From assembly GCF_012489685.1 (NCBI RefSeq), contig NC_080045.1, forward strand, positions 15,418,901 to 15,482,900: DNA of 64,000 bases. The letters are read 5' to 3'. This stretch comes from Lotus japonicus. Its lineage: Eukaryota > Streptophyta > Magnoliopsida > Fabales > Fabaceae. The position numbers and the translations under genes are program-made. Below, one piece after another: positions 22,401 to 33,700 of this stretch. Every line of letters begins with the position of its first letter. Position 1 is the first letter of the stretch. The notes beneath the pieces are model-generated. The model searched no databases, had not been told where the DNA came from, and worked only from the letters and a program-made list of their open reading frames with translations.

Positions 22401-23085
22401 ATTCCACTTCTTCAAACTCAGCTTGATGCTTTTCAATTTTTCCTTTAAAACAAAAGCTCCAGTACCTATAAAAGACAGTCCATCCCATTCCTTAGTTACA
22501 AAAGCTTCAAACCTAGGATCCGAGAACCAACAATTTAGAACTTTGAATGGTTTCGGACCCCAGTTCGCATCACAGCTCCGGTAAAGCACTGAACAATGAT
22601 TCGAGAAGTCTCTCAGGAGGCAACGCTGTGAACCACCAGGCCAGGCAAGCAACCAGTCACTAGATAGTAGGAATCTATCCAATCTACTAGCTGCTGTCCC
22701 ATTAGGGCGGAACCAAGTGAAGAGTTTTCCTGCAAGTGAAGAGATTAAAGTCTTCGCACTCTCGCCGGCTGGTAGAGTCCCAACCTGATAAACCCTTCCT
22801 TTCCTCCGGCCTTCGAATTGAATTGAAATCACCTGCAACACAGAAACATGTTAGACCAGAGTTTGTAATGTATTGTACCACATTCTCCCATAGACACCGT
22901 TTCTCAGAGGCTGAGCAGGGGGCATAAATGTTTATAATACCACAGACAGTATCACAACTCTCCCAGAAACCCCTTACAACCAAGAATCCATCACCTACAA
23001 AGCTATCAAGCATTCTGAATTTTCCAACTTGCCAGATACATATTATTCCTCCTGATCTACCCACTGAGGGTTTGCACCCACTCAT
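19433..23085 (-). mobile_element. 5'-truncated LINE inserted in the left arm of the fold-back element
   Basis: The minus-strand 3' end reads 'cttgtactttttatcaat', then 'ataattcttatgg' and 'tttattaaa', the usual plant LINE 3' UTR form. The 5' end falls at about 23085, inside the endonuclease domain. By comparison with the intact right arm of the host element about 13 bases of target are missing at the insertion and no target duplication is seen, so this integration seems to have caused a small deletion. The coding part is described separately. Confidence 0.75.
19582..23085 (-). pseudogene. LINE ORF2: endonuclease (partial), reverse transcriptase, zinc-finger region
   Basis: Reading leftward from 23085, the frame starts inside the APE-type endonuclease ('GGIICIW', 'IINIYAP', 'VAGDFNSI'), shifts frame near 22840-22700, continues through 'NHCSVL' and a coiled region to reverse transcriptase: 'KSPGPDGINFRF', 'FRPISLIGCAYKVVSKVLA', 'KVDFEKAYDSIHW', 'GRGIRQGDPIAPFLF', and the catalytic 'LQFADDTLFVG'. 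A run of ten C (20767-20776, G on the coding strand) marks the next frameshift; the following frames (20778-20356, then 20181-19582) carry 'CHREIESTDHLLLSC' and 'SLWSWRNKLIF'. The first ~70 endonuclease residues are missing. At least three frame breaks make it inactive, although the reverse transcriptase frame itself (20757-22841) is intact. Confidence 0.9.
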
Positions 23086-23869
23086 TTTATCATGTTAACT
23101 CCATCCAAAAGATGCTAACGGAATATTCCTTTCAAATCAAAATTATTTAATGTAAACTTATTTTTCCATTTCTTTTTTTTCTGGTTATTTTTTATTTTAT
23201 TTTTGTCAAAAAAAACTCACTTTCAAATAAAAATCGTTTAACGTCAGTTCCATTAAAAAAAATGTTAGTTTCAACAAAAAAGAATATAACATGTTAAATG
23301 TTAAAGTATATATTACTTTTAGTAATTGAAAATGAGGGATGTTATTGATATATGATAAGAGAATTTTATTAAATAATATCCATACACTACTCAATGAATT
23401 CATAAGCAACATTTTTTTATAAATCTAGGAAAAAGAAATTTAATTAGTATTTATTTGGTGAAATTTTAATTAGTATGAAATTAATTTCAAAATATTTTTA
23501 TATAATTCACTATTTATAAAAATCCTTTATAAACTGGGTATTACTAGTAATTGTGATGTTATATTCTTTTTTGTTGAAACTAACGTTTTTTTTTTAAATG
23601 GAACTGACGTTAAACGATTTTTATTTGAAAGTGAGGTTTTTTTTTTGAAAAAAATAAAATAAAAAATAACTAAAAAAAGAAAGAAATGGAAAAATAAGTT
23701 TACATTAAATAATTTTGATTTGAATGGAATATTCCGCTAGCATCTTTTGGATGGAGTTAACATGATAAAATGAGTGGGGTGGAGTGTATATTTTGAATAA
23801 GAATCGGGTGGAGTGTTTTTCTAGCAAACCTTGAGGGGTAAGTATATTTTACTCTAAAAAATTTATTTA

Positions 23870-24120
23870 GGAGTTTAGAAGGGGTAATTTCACCGATAAA
23901 TTTTTTTTTACAGTAGATCACCAATAAATATTTCAACAAATGCCAATGTAGGAAGTCTAATTTGAATTTTAATGATTATTTTTTAATCAAAAGGCATCAA
24001 AACAATAATGACTTTGGAGTTAAATATAAAAAAAACTTAAAAAGTCAAATGTTAAATTTCTATCAATGTTTAACGTATGGAGTGTGATTCTGTTCAGTTT
24101 ATTATTTTTAAAACTCAAGA
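23870..24120. repeat. Segment repeated at 18940-19350
   Basis: The phrases 'agatcaccaataaatatt', 'gtctaatttgaattttaatg' and 'atcaaaaggcatcaaaacaa' also occur, diverged, at 18950-19025, 19060-19095 and 19265-19350. The flanks of the fold-back element therefore contain an older direct duplication. Confidence 0.6.
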
Positions 24121-24394
24121 AGATATATATTGTTGGCAATTTTCCATTAAAATTTAAATCTATGTATTTAGACATACATTAAAAGTTAAACTTTGAAATT
24201 ATAAATACTCATTTAACTAGGGTAATCAACCAACTAGTTTTCTTTTACGTGTTTATTTTCTGTATTGCTCTTTGAAACTTGATTTTCCAAAAAAACCCTA
24301 ATCCAATAGCTTCTTTGTGTGAAAATATCCAAAGCATCACTCCTAGAAAAATGTGAAACTCACAGTCTTAATTATTCGACTTTAATCTATTATA

Positions 24395-24720
24395 GGTTTT
24401 AAGGATCCTTTTTAATTCCAATTAAGGTAATTCTCATTGTCATTAAGTTTTTCAATGACAATATATAAGAGTCAAAGACAATCTCTTTCTCATGTTGACA
24501 TATACCTTGAAAGACCAGTTTTTTTCCAATGACTAATTGTATGTGGCGCTTTCAAGAGTTACAAGCAAGAAATGGTCGAAGTTTCATGCAACTGATGATG
24601 AAGAAAAGATATATTCAATAACGAATGTAGTTTACAAAGATGTTTTTACTGGATTTAATTTAATTAAATTTGAATATTTTCATGACTTACATGTGTTCGA
24701 CTCATCTTTATCTTATAAAT
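24395..24720 (+). pseudogene. C-terminal fragment of a PIF1/Helitron-type helicase
   Basis: Across two frames the stretch reads 'FSMTIYKSQRQSLSHVDIYLERPVF' and then 'LYVALSRVTSKKW...NVVYKDVF'. In PIF1-family helicases the C-terminal motif is 'SFAMTINKSQGQSL...VGIYLPRPVFSHGQLYVALSRV', followed by 'TNVVYKEVF', so order and spacing agree closely. A stop and frameshifts show decay. It is probably all that is left of an autonomous Helitron, since plant Helitron Rep/helicase proteins end this way; a host PIF1 gene piece is the alternative. Confidence 0.75.
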
Positions 24721-24761
24721 TGTGTTCTTCATATTTCAACCGTAGGTTCAATACTAGTAAC

Positions 24762-25090
24762 CAAGGCCGGTCCCGACATTTTGGAGGCTCTGGGTAAATA
24801 ATAAAAATGGACCCATAAAATTTTTTTTAGAGAAAAATTAATGGGAACACTACGCCAAAAAAAGCCTTTTACAGTGGTTAAATATTTCCTTTTACATCGG
24901 TTCGAACCCGCTGTACAGCTCGCCGCTGTAAAAGACTATCCAGCAGTCCGAACCGCTGTAAAAGATAGATTATTTACAGCGGTTCTTTAAGGACAACCGC
25001 TGTAAAAAACATTCGAATTTTTTTTTGGGGCCCTTCTTTTTGGAGGTCCTGGGCTGTGGACCTGCTTGCACAGGCCCAGGGCCGGCTCTG
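24762..25090. mobile_element. hAT-like MITE with 8-bp target duplication, containing a CACTA end
   Basis: The ends CAAGGCCGGTCCC and (complemented) CAGAGCCGGCCCTG are imperfect inverted repeats, flanked by the 8-bp direct repeat CTAGTAAC (24754-24761 and 25091-25098). Inside, from 24848, lies a CACTA-type terminus. Confidence 0.65.
24848..25014 (+). mobile_element. CACTA left terminus fragment
   Basis: It starts CACTACGCCAAAAAAAGCC and has five or more subterminal repeats of the form TGTAAAAG / ACCGCTGTA in both orientations over ~160 bp. No GTAGTG end follows, so it is a truncated end. Confidence 0.6.
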
Positions 25091-25308
25091 CTAGTAACTA
25101 TAATATTTATATTCATTTTGGTCATTACATGCTTAAAAGCAATTCTAATAAAGTGTTTGGTAAATATATCACATCACTTTAACTTACGTTAACCAAACTC
25201 AATTCCGACCAGATTTAATTTTGCTAATGCCAATTCAAACACACACTCAATCGTTCATTCAACACAAAATTCCACATATAGTACTACTTTTCCTTTCTCA
25301 CCCGTTTA

Positions 25309-25839
25309 CAGCGTTTTACTTTCGATCCTTCCTCAAAACACCGTAAAACCCGCATGCATTGAGTGCTAATTCCAGAACCAAGAACAAATAAAGAAATTGG
25401 ACAATAAAAGTAATTATTTTTGTTTGTTTGTGTCATTTTGAACAAACAGTGTAAAAATCATGTCAGATTAGGCCCCAAATTCCCAAATTCGAGGAGAATG
25501 GAGAAAAGAACAAAAACAAAATTGGAGGATTTTATTTGGTAGGTGTGGTGGGTTCTGGTTATTTAATTTTAAGGAGAAAGATTCTCAGGAATATTTCTGT
25601 AAAATTATTAGAAGGGAGCACCCGTGAACAATGAGACCATAGAAGTAAAATAAGAAATTACTAACTAATCTCTAGGATTATCGGTAGTTACTTTTATAAA
25701 AGAACCACCTCACCCAGTATCACCAAGTTTATAGGTATACGTACTACTCAAAATTCTTATTATGAAACAAGTCTATTTACACCATATATAATTTCAAGTC
25801 TATTTCCACCATGTATAATTTAAGTGGCATTTTTTATGA
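25309..25839 (+). promoter_or_regulatory. Threonine deaminase promoter copy B, distal half
   Basis: The same ordered blocks as in copy A occur here. The sequence breaks at about 25839 into the LTR element and resumes at about 35427 with 'ttttatgatatctcatcccc'. The 8-bp word TTTTATGA occurs on both sides of the break (25832-25839, 35427-35434). Confidence 0.75.
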
Positions 25840-25854
25840 GGAAATTTGTAAGGG

Positions 25855-26262
25855 TGGCCTAGATAGGATATAGATACAAAATTATAACATGTTCAATAAT
25901 CTATACATATATAATTTGCGTACCTGATATGAGCGAAGAATCAGTCCATTTATATTTTGAGCCTAGGTGATGCATGTGAGAAAAACTGCTCTCTATTCTG
26001 ATAAGTCTGCAGAGTAGATTAGGTTAATTGTCTAATGGGGAGACAAGTTTATAACCTATCGGATGAGAGCAGGGGCTTCTCACTGGGCTTAAATAAATAA
26101 CACAACCCATTACGAGTTACTCATCAGAAAAGCCCAATAGTAATATCCATCAAGTGGTTAAGCGTTATAATTAATATTAATTTCTAATAATTGATATATT
26201 AATAATTCAAGAATTACACATTCTAATTAAATGATTAATGTTAATCCATAAAATATCCAACA
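25855..26262 (-). repeat. LTR 1 (downstream LTR on the minus strand)
   Basis: The 408-bp segment begins TGGCCTAGATAGG and ends AAATATCCAACA. It is nearly the same as the pieces 30748-30778 plus 34723-35098 plus the end before 35413/35425. Two-base ends are TG and CA. Confidence 0.8.
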
Positions 26263-29200
26263 ATCTCTCACTTGGATAGCATTAGTCAATTAACATAAAT
26301 GCAAGAATTATTAAGAGTAGGATATCAATAATGGACAAAACGCAAATCCACCAAAAGCAAGCAAATATAAGCTTTAACACAAGAGAAGATAGTATCCGAT
26401 AGGGATATGTGTCATGTGTGTTAAGAATATCCGATAGGGATAAGAGACTCATATTTCATAAAAGAATGATGGATGTGGAAAAGCATTATAGAATTTAGAT
26501 AAGCATGCAATTCCAAAGAATGACCCAAGCATCTTAAAATGCTATGTTTTCAGACTCCCACTGACCTTAAATATCAAAAGACTTTAACCATATCAATTTA
26601 TATGGTTTAGACAAGCTCCAAGAATAAAGTCTTCAGTGGATTAATGTACTGACTTAGAGTCCGAAATTTTAGAATTTCTTTTCTCTCTAGCAAACAAGTG
26701 TTTTGAATGCATATAATTATTGTTTTGAGAGAAAATATATCATAAGGGCAAGTATAAATTCCACATAGGTCTAAGTGATCTTAATAGCCCAAAAGAGTGA
26801 TTACATGTGGGCTAAATAGAATATGCTCAAAAGAATTTGACATAATTAATTCAAGGTTTTCTAAACAAGTGATCATAAGTCCATGGTAAAAGAGTTTAAT
26901 AATAACATGGATAATGGAAACTTATTTAGACAAAGGGTGTCTTGAACTAATAAAGAATAAAATGTCAATAATGAGCAAACACTTATAATTAATGGTCTAA
27001 TTAAGATTAAGTACCTTAAAAATGCAAGAAATCATACTCGATAGGAGTAGTGATACTATACATCTAAGACACTTATGTTTTACCATAGAGAATGTGAAAT
27101 GTTGGTTAAGAGAAACACATTAAATTGAATGCCAAATGTGTTGTTACCAACAGAATAACCCAAAGAATGAGACTGAGTACCAAAGTCTCCAAGAGCATGT
27201 CATATGATCATTTAAGCGCGCATAAGAATATATGACAACAAAATAGCTCTAAGAATATACCATATTAACATAGAAGTGCACACAAGAGTATATGGTATCA
27301 ATATATCAATATGTCTCGAGACAAAACAATGTGTGCACACTCCCACTAATCCAATATACCATGGTAAAATTAGAATTTCTCATTAGGGCTAACTAGTATA
27401 AAATACTCCAATGGTATAGTATTTAATAGTGGGATCATGACTCTGTGGAAAAGAATTTGCGTGAGTGTGAAACTCACTATCTTTCTCTCTTCAAGAATAA
27501 ATAAATTAGAGAGAAATAGAATAGTGTAGAGTTTTAAGAGAAGTAGTTACATAATAGAATTCACAAAATGGAGCTAATATATAGAATTTATCAACCACAA
27601 AGTCTTATAAGATTTCTATTCACACAAGTAACCACATACTCTGCATATAGAATTAGGAGATTTTAAGTGCTTATTTGACACATTTTACCAAACAATCTCC
27701 TTATTTATTCACACATAAAATCATTAAAATATTTTATGAATGAAGCAACCCATAGTTTATACACAAATGAGTGAAAATAAGATCCATAATATTTTAAACA
27801 GAATATGGGATCACTTGCAAATATCACTCAAAATTTCAAGTGCTATAATATGAAAACAAGTATACCCACTTGAACATAGAAAGTTGATGGATTGTCAATA
27901 ATAACAACGGAAGCATATAAGACCTATAATTAATCATTATTGAGGATTAAAACCGTCTCTAACTCCTAATTTAGAGTTTATATGTATATCTCAAAGTATT
28001 AAAGATAATGTACCATAAATAAGAACAAAGAATAGTGACACAAAATAGAGAATTTAATATTTAAATATTTATGAGCTAATTGAGAATTTTATCATATTGT
28101 CTTAACAAGAATAATTGATTATCAATTGTATAAGACAAACATAGGGAGTTTATTATATTACAATATTCTCAAAGAGACTTAATGGTATCCTCAATATAGG
28201 TCAGACTATAAAATGATATATGTTATTATATCAAACACAAGTGTAGTGGTTTTCTTATATTCAATTAATTGGGTACTTAATTAAGTGAGAGACATTGCAT
28301 AGTTTCTCCCACTTGATAGAGAAAAATAGTTAAATCAAAATAAAAAATATACCAAGGGATATTCTAAGTATTTAAAAAAAAAATTCAAAACTATTTTCTT
28401 TATCACACAACGATCATGTCAAGCAATGTCATGCCGATAGGGAATGTCCATTACTTACATAACAATAGTTTTTCCAGTAAAGAATTCCATTTGGTATAAA
28501 TTTGCACAACGATAGGTAACGCAAATTTTAAGAATAATATTGAATTAAAAAAAAAACAGATATTGCTCAATTAATGTAACGTGTATAATATAATGTCATA
28601 GAGATATTCTAATACCGATAGGGTATTGGAATTAATTGACACAAGTTTACAACAAATAACACATTACAGAAACCACAAATTACACTAATAACAACATATC
28701 GATAGGGTAAGTTATCATCAATGTACACATAAAATCTCAATTGAACTATTGAAAGAATTTATATGACATAATTTTCACAAAATTTTGCACAATTGTGCCC
28801 ACGATGGGTGAGATCACAATCACACAAAATATGACTCTTATAATCCCAAGAGTTTGTACAAGCATAAGATATAAAAATAAAGGATTACAGGCTCTAATTT
28901 TAGAATGACCTAAAAGAATTTAGTTCCAAAAAAGGGTATACTAGCAAAAAAAAAATTATATAGTAAAAAGTATTGTTAGCAAGTTAAGGAACTTCATTGT
29001 CTAAAATTTTAGGTTTATAAGCATGTAATTAAGCTCATTGTTTATTTTTATTTTATGTTTTTATTTAAATGCATATGAGGAAATTTTAATTCCCAACATG
29101 AAACTCACATAGTAAGATTTATAAGAATGTGGTAGTCATATCATATATTCAAATTTAACTACCACTTTAATATAAAAAAAAAGTAATAACAAAGTATTAC

Positions 29201-30104
29201 AATGCTTAAATAATAATGAGTTAATTATAGAGTTCCAAAGTATTTTGGGAGAATATCACATTCATACATAATTGCACAGCTAAATAATATAAACATAATA
29301 GGAGAATATATCTAATTAAAAAAATTCCCCATATATGCAATTATATAATAAATTAATAGAAAGGATTTAATAACTTATTGTAAAGAATCTGACATTATCC
29401 TTCTGACTAAACCCAATGAAATTCGACAATTTTGTGAGAATGTATATTGAAACTTAATAAATTCATATTAAAAATAAATTATAATTATAATTATAATAAA
29501 TTACAATTTCAAATTATCATACATACATGACATTACCATATACATGTCACATCCCATCTAGCATACATCATATAGCCACACATGGAATACAAGTCAGGTA
29601 CTCGCACAGGGACGTATGGATTAAAGATTTGAAGGCACCTTCTAGACCTTATTATTGTAATTGAAGATCTGAACTTGTCCAAGTCAATGGATACAGTAAT
29701 GATAATATCAGGATGCAACCAGATTGCAATTAACCCAGAAAGAGTGCTCAATTCGATCTCTCTATATAGGTTATGGCAGGGAGAGATTTTCAGGCATTTT
29801 GGGCACAAGGGTATAAGGAGTAAAATCCCTCAAGAAATTTTCGGGATCATGTACTACAGAGAGCATTAGCAGATCAAAATTCTAGGGCTTTTGAAACCCA
29901 TAACAAAAAATTCTAAATTCTCGCAAATCATATAACAAAATCTCATGAATTTTCAGTATACTATTTGCACACCATAGAGGAACAAAACCCCTCAAACAAT
30001 TTCAAAAAAGACGCACACATGATTTTCTAGATCGAAATTGAACGTGTACGATGGTTGATGAGAAAAACAATTACATGAAAAACAGCCATAATCTGTATCT
30101 ACCA
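26263..30104 (-). other. Internal region of the LTR element, non-coding, with CGATAGGG motif
   Basis: No open frame of meaningful length resembles gag, protease, integrase or reverse transcriptase. A short word, (C)CGATAGGG or close variants, recurs at about 26396, 26431, 27029, 28434, 28509, 28614 and 28699. The small minus frame at 29533-29808 is not recognised as gag. Confidence 0.6.
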
Positions 30105-30116
30105 GCTCTGATACCA
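30105..30116 (-). promoter_or_regulatory. Primer binding site (initiator tRNA-Met type)
   Basis: On the minus strand this reads TGGTATCAGAGC, the classic plant retrotransposon primer binding site complementary to the 3' end of initiator tRNA-Met, three bases after the LTR end. Confidence 0.85.
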
Positions 30117-30121
30117 AAGTG

Positions 30122-30747
30122 TGTTGATTTTGCATTGAATGGATTGGAATGAAGTCCCACATAGAAAGTGGAGCAACTTTCCAAAGCATTTATATATCAT
30201 TAAATGCCAACCATTCAACAAAGAGACAAAGTGAGGATGTAGTGCTACATGTGCATGGTTTGGTGGTCCCAAGCTTTTATGTCACATGTTCCATTCACAC
30301 CACCCCTCGCCGATGTCGGCGTGGGCGTAGAGGCGCTAGTGGCGTCTTGTAGACGGCACGGCACTTTAGCACGACGGCGACTCGGTTGCCGTGCCGTAAC
30401 GTCTGTTTGTTTTGGAATTCGAATTATGCACCTGTTCATGAAGGGTCGCAATTATTCACATATTTGTTGGTAACAGACATAATTCATGAAGGGTCGCAAC
30501 CTTATGAATTATTCTGTTTTTGCCTATAAATAGAGTGCATGTTCAGAATTCAGAACACACAATCTTATCCTCTGTTTTCCAGAAAATACTTCGCTGCTTA
30601 TCGAGTTTTCATTAGTCTTGTGCAAACTCGAATCAAGGCTGATTATCCTGGGTATTCCTGCATCCAAACTCTAAGACGAAATTCAAAGAGTGCTTGAAAT
30701 ACTTTAAGGAAAGTGATTTCCATCACGATCAAGCCTATTTTTCAACA
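30122..30747 (+). mobile_element. Solo-LTR-like insertion with a TATA promoter
   Basis: The 626-bp segment starts TGTTGATTTTGC and ends TTTTTCAACA, so its ends are TG...CA with 5-bp inverted TGTTG/CAACA. It contains TATAAATAG at 30525 (plus) and a direct repeat 'atgaagggtcgcaa' at ~30438 and ~30487, a U3-like layout. Removing it restores the LTR edge (GTG+GCCTAG, compared with LTR 1), so it is an insertion. No target duplication is present, which is unusual for a retroelement. Confidence 0.6.
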
Positions 30748-30778
30748 GCCTAGATAGGATATAGATACAAAATTATAG

Positions 30779-33700
30779 CACTACCAAAAACATGGGATTT
30801 AGCGGCGGTTATTTTTGCTTTTAGCGGCGATTATAACCGCCGCTAAAAAGTGTTAGCGTCGGTTGGAAAAACGACACTGAATATGGCGACGCTAAATTTT
30901 AGCGGCGGTTATATAGCGACCGCCGGAGCAACCGCCACTAAATTTAGCGGCGGTTTTACCAAATATTTTGCGGCGGTCATACTTGCCCCTAGACCGAAAA
31001 CTGTCAAATTTTTCTCAGTGTTTAGCGGCGGTTTCAACCGCCGCCATTGACCAAAATGAAATTTTTTAAAAATTTCAGTGGTTGTTTCAACCGCCCCTGG
31101 TAGTGTCCTTTTAAAATCAATGCAGTACTACTCCTTTCAAATACAAAAAACATTTTATTTAAATTTGATTCTCATGGATAGATAATAATGATAAGCCAAT
31201 TTACCTTATCAACCAGATATATAATGGCATCATTAATAGCACAACAGCCATATCTTAAAGCTCTTTCTCAGTACGGTGAATGAGCAAAATAGCCAGATCA
31301 ATAACAAATGCGAGTAATCTTTATATGCATGTAATATAACCTATTTAAAAACTATATATATACTCCAATACTATTTGCCAATATAACAAACTGTATTCTC
31401 CAATACTATTTGGTGTCAATCTTACAACACATGATATAAAAATCAAAATAAAGATACATATCTAGCCGTGAATACTTCAGATTAATAATATAATATGCAC
31501 AATCAAGCTTGAAGCATCAAATTATGCAGTACTAAACTTGAAGCATCAAATTATGCACTACTAAACTTGAAGCATCAAATTGTTACACCAAAATAGACTC
31601 TAGTCTCTAAAACTTCAAAAACTTAAACTCAAAATGCAAGGACAGTTTCATTCAGAATAAACACAGGAAAATATTCTACAAGTACATGCATTCCCTTATA
31701 GCCATGTTACTCTGCATTTAAGCCATATCAAACAATGAGAATCAGGGAGCAGAGAAAAGCTACCTGGTCAAAAGCTTTTATAATTATCAATCACATATCC
31801 TTGTATTGTATACTTTTCTAATCTCTTTCTTTGCTCTGGAGCATAACCACCACCATAGCTTTGAGCATAACTACTATAGTGAGGATTTGCGGCTTAAAAT
31901 GACAATAATAATCATAAAGACCCAACCTTGTGTATATACCTTCTGAATGTGTGGGTTTGATGAATATCCCCATCTCAAGAACTCTCTGTAGAGATCACTA
32001 AGGAATCAAATCCAAACATTACAGAGAGTCAGAGATAGATCTCAGTTCTCTGCTCCTCTTTCATAATCCGTCACCAGCCTAAATTCTGTATATGTAACAT
32101 AATCCGTTAACAAAATACCAATTAATATCATATCAAATTCACCTAGGACACAACCAAAAAATGAAATCATGTAACAAAGTCATTCACTCGATCTAGGACA
32201 TTGTAATCAAACCATGTGGTCCCTCAGCACAAAGTAAGTACTATTTAGCAGAGCAGAAAACAAAAAAAAATGTGATAGAAAAATTAACAAGTTCTTATAA
32301 TAATACTTGAACTATTGGTGAGTTGTCATTAACTTCATAGTATAATCCAGAAGGAGGCTCATAATTCTCAGGGAATGTACCAGGAAAGATCTAGAAGAAC
32401 ACACAGGCAACAAGCACACATAAGATGATTAAAAGAAGTATTAAATTTTTAGTGACACCAAGACATTCATACAACTATTAAAGGAGAAAGGAAAAAAAAC
32501 TTGATTGACACCTGGGCGGACGAGGCAAGGCTCTTGCTACTCTACCAGATAAGGAGACCTATTGGTGAGATCATGAAAGCATCCATAGGAACCTTGAACA
32601 AGGGAAGTCGTTACCCTAGTAACTGAATAAAGCATAAACTCAAATGAGACATGAGATTTACATTAAGAATGAGCAAAGACAATCATAGCAACTTACTCGC
32701 GCTGCTTGGAATCCAAATGTGTACATTTATTGGCAAAGATGAACCTAATATTACCAACAAGCCAAAGAGAAATAAAGCTGATGGATAAGGCCCAAGGTAT
32801 GACAAATCAGATATATGGGAAAACTATACCATAGAATCAGCTGCTTGCGCTAGTTCAACTCAATACTACCCAAACTATTGATGGTTGAGTTCTCCTCCCA
32901 AGCTCCAAACTCTTCCGCTAGTTCAACTCAATGCATCTTCTCCTTGTGCAGCTTGCTCACCTCTGTCCTTAGCCTCTATATATGCCTATCTTTCTCATCC
33001 TACAAAACCAAAGATGTTGTACCTTACATAAATTTAAGGTAGACCATAGGTGTTAGAAAAATATAGTGAAAGGTAAATTACTTAACAAATAACATTTAGG
33101 ATCAGATATCAACAAACTAATTAAAACAAATAACATTAAGAATCAAAAATAAAAATAAAAACCTTCAAGGCTATCAATCCTGAAGTTGTTGTTCAAAATC
33201 CACAACTTAGCTTCTTACAACATGAGCACTTTACATGGTTCTGTTGGGAAGAAGCCAAATCTTGTAGATCCCTGTTAAGTGATATTATTTATTTGAGAAT
33301 CCAAACAGAGAAATTTCAAACTGTTAAAGCTGATTATGATAAATGAACAGAAAATGACCTGCACATAGTAAAATTGGCAGCACTAATGAGTGATAGTACC
33401 GTGGCAACAATAAGCTGACTACTTATACTTTTTGAACGAATATCTGAAAAATATGTCATCACATCGATCATTATTCTAACACAAAATATGTTAAGTGAAA
33501 AAAAAACTTATCCTGCTAAAAGCAACTAGTAAAAAATACTAAAAACTTACTTTGAATTAAGTAATACAGTATATATAGTACAAGAGTTAAATAACCAACT
33601 CTGACTTAACTGTAACTAGCTTTACTACTATCACTAACAACAAACTAATGTTACTAATTACTTAATTACAATCATCAAGCCTAACAGGCACCCATGCCTT

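Larger units (their letters stand above)
19364..23854. mobile_element. Large fold-back (MULE-like) element carrying an inserted LINE
   Basis: The outer ends are inverted repeats of ~65 bp: 'gagtaaaatatacttacccc' on the left is the complement of 'ggggtaagtatattttactc' at the right. The inverted similarity continues between 23086-23290 and about 23560-23760, giving arms of ~270 bp around a ~270-bp loop once the LINE at 19433-23085 is set aside. Flanks (ttaaaaatt / taaaaaatt) resemble a 9-bp target duplication with one mismatch. The element's own part has no transposase frame. Confidence 0.7.

Noticed and set aside
29533..29808. 91-codon minus frame near the primer binding site, considered as gag
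   Set aside because: It lacks a gag zinc knuckle and any familiar gag wording; the length is not convincing in AT-rich DNA.
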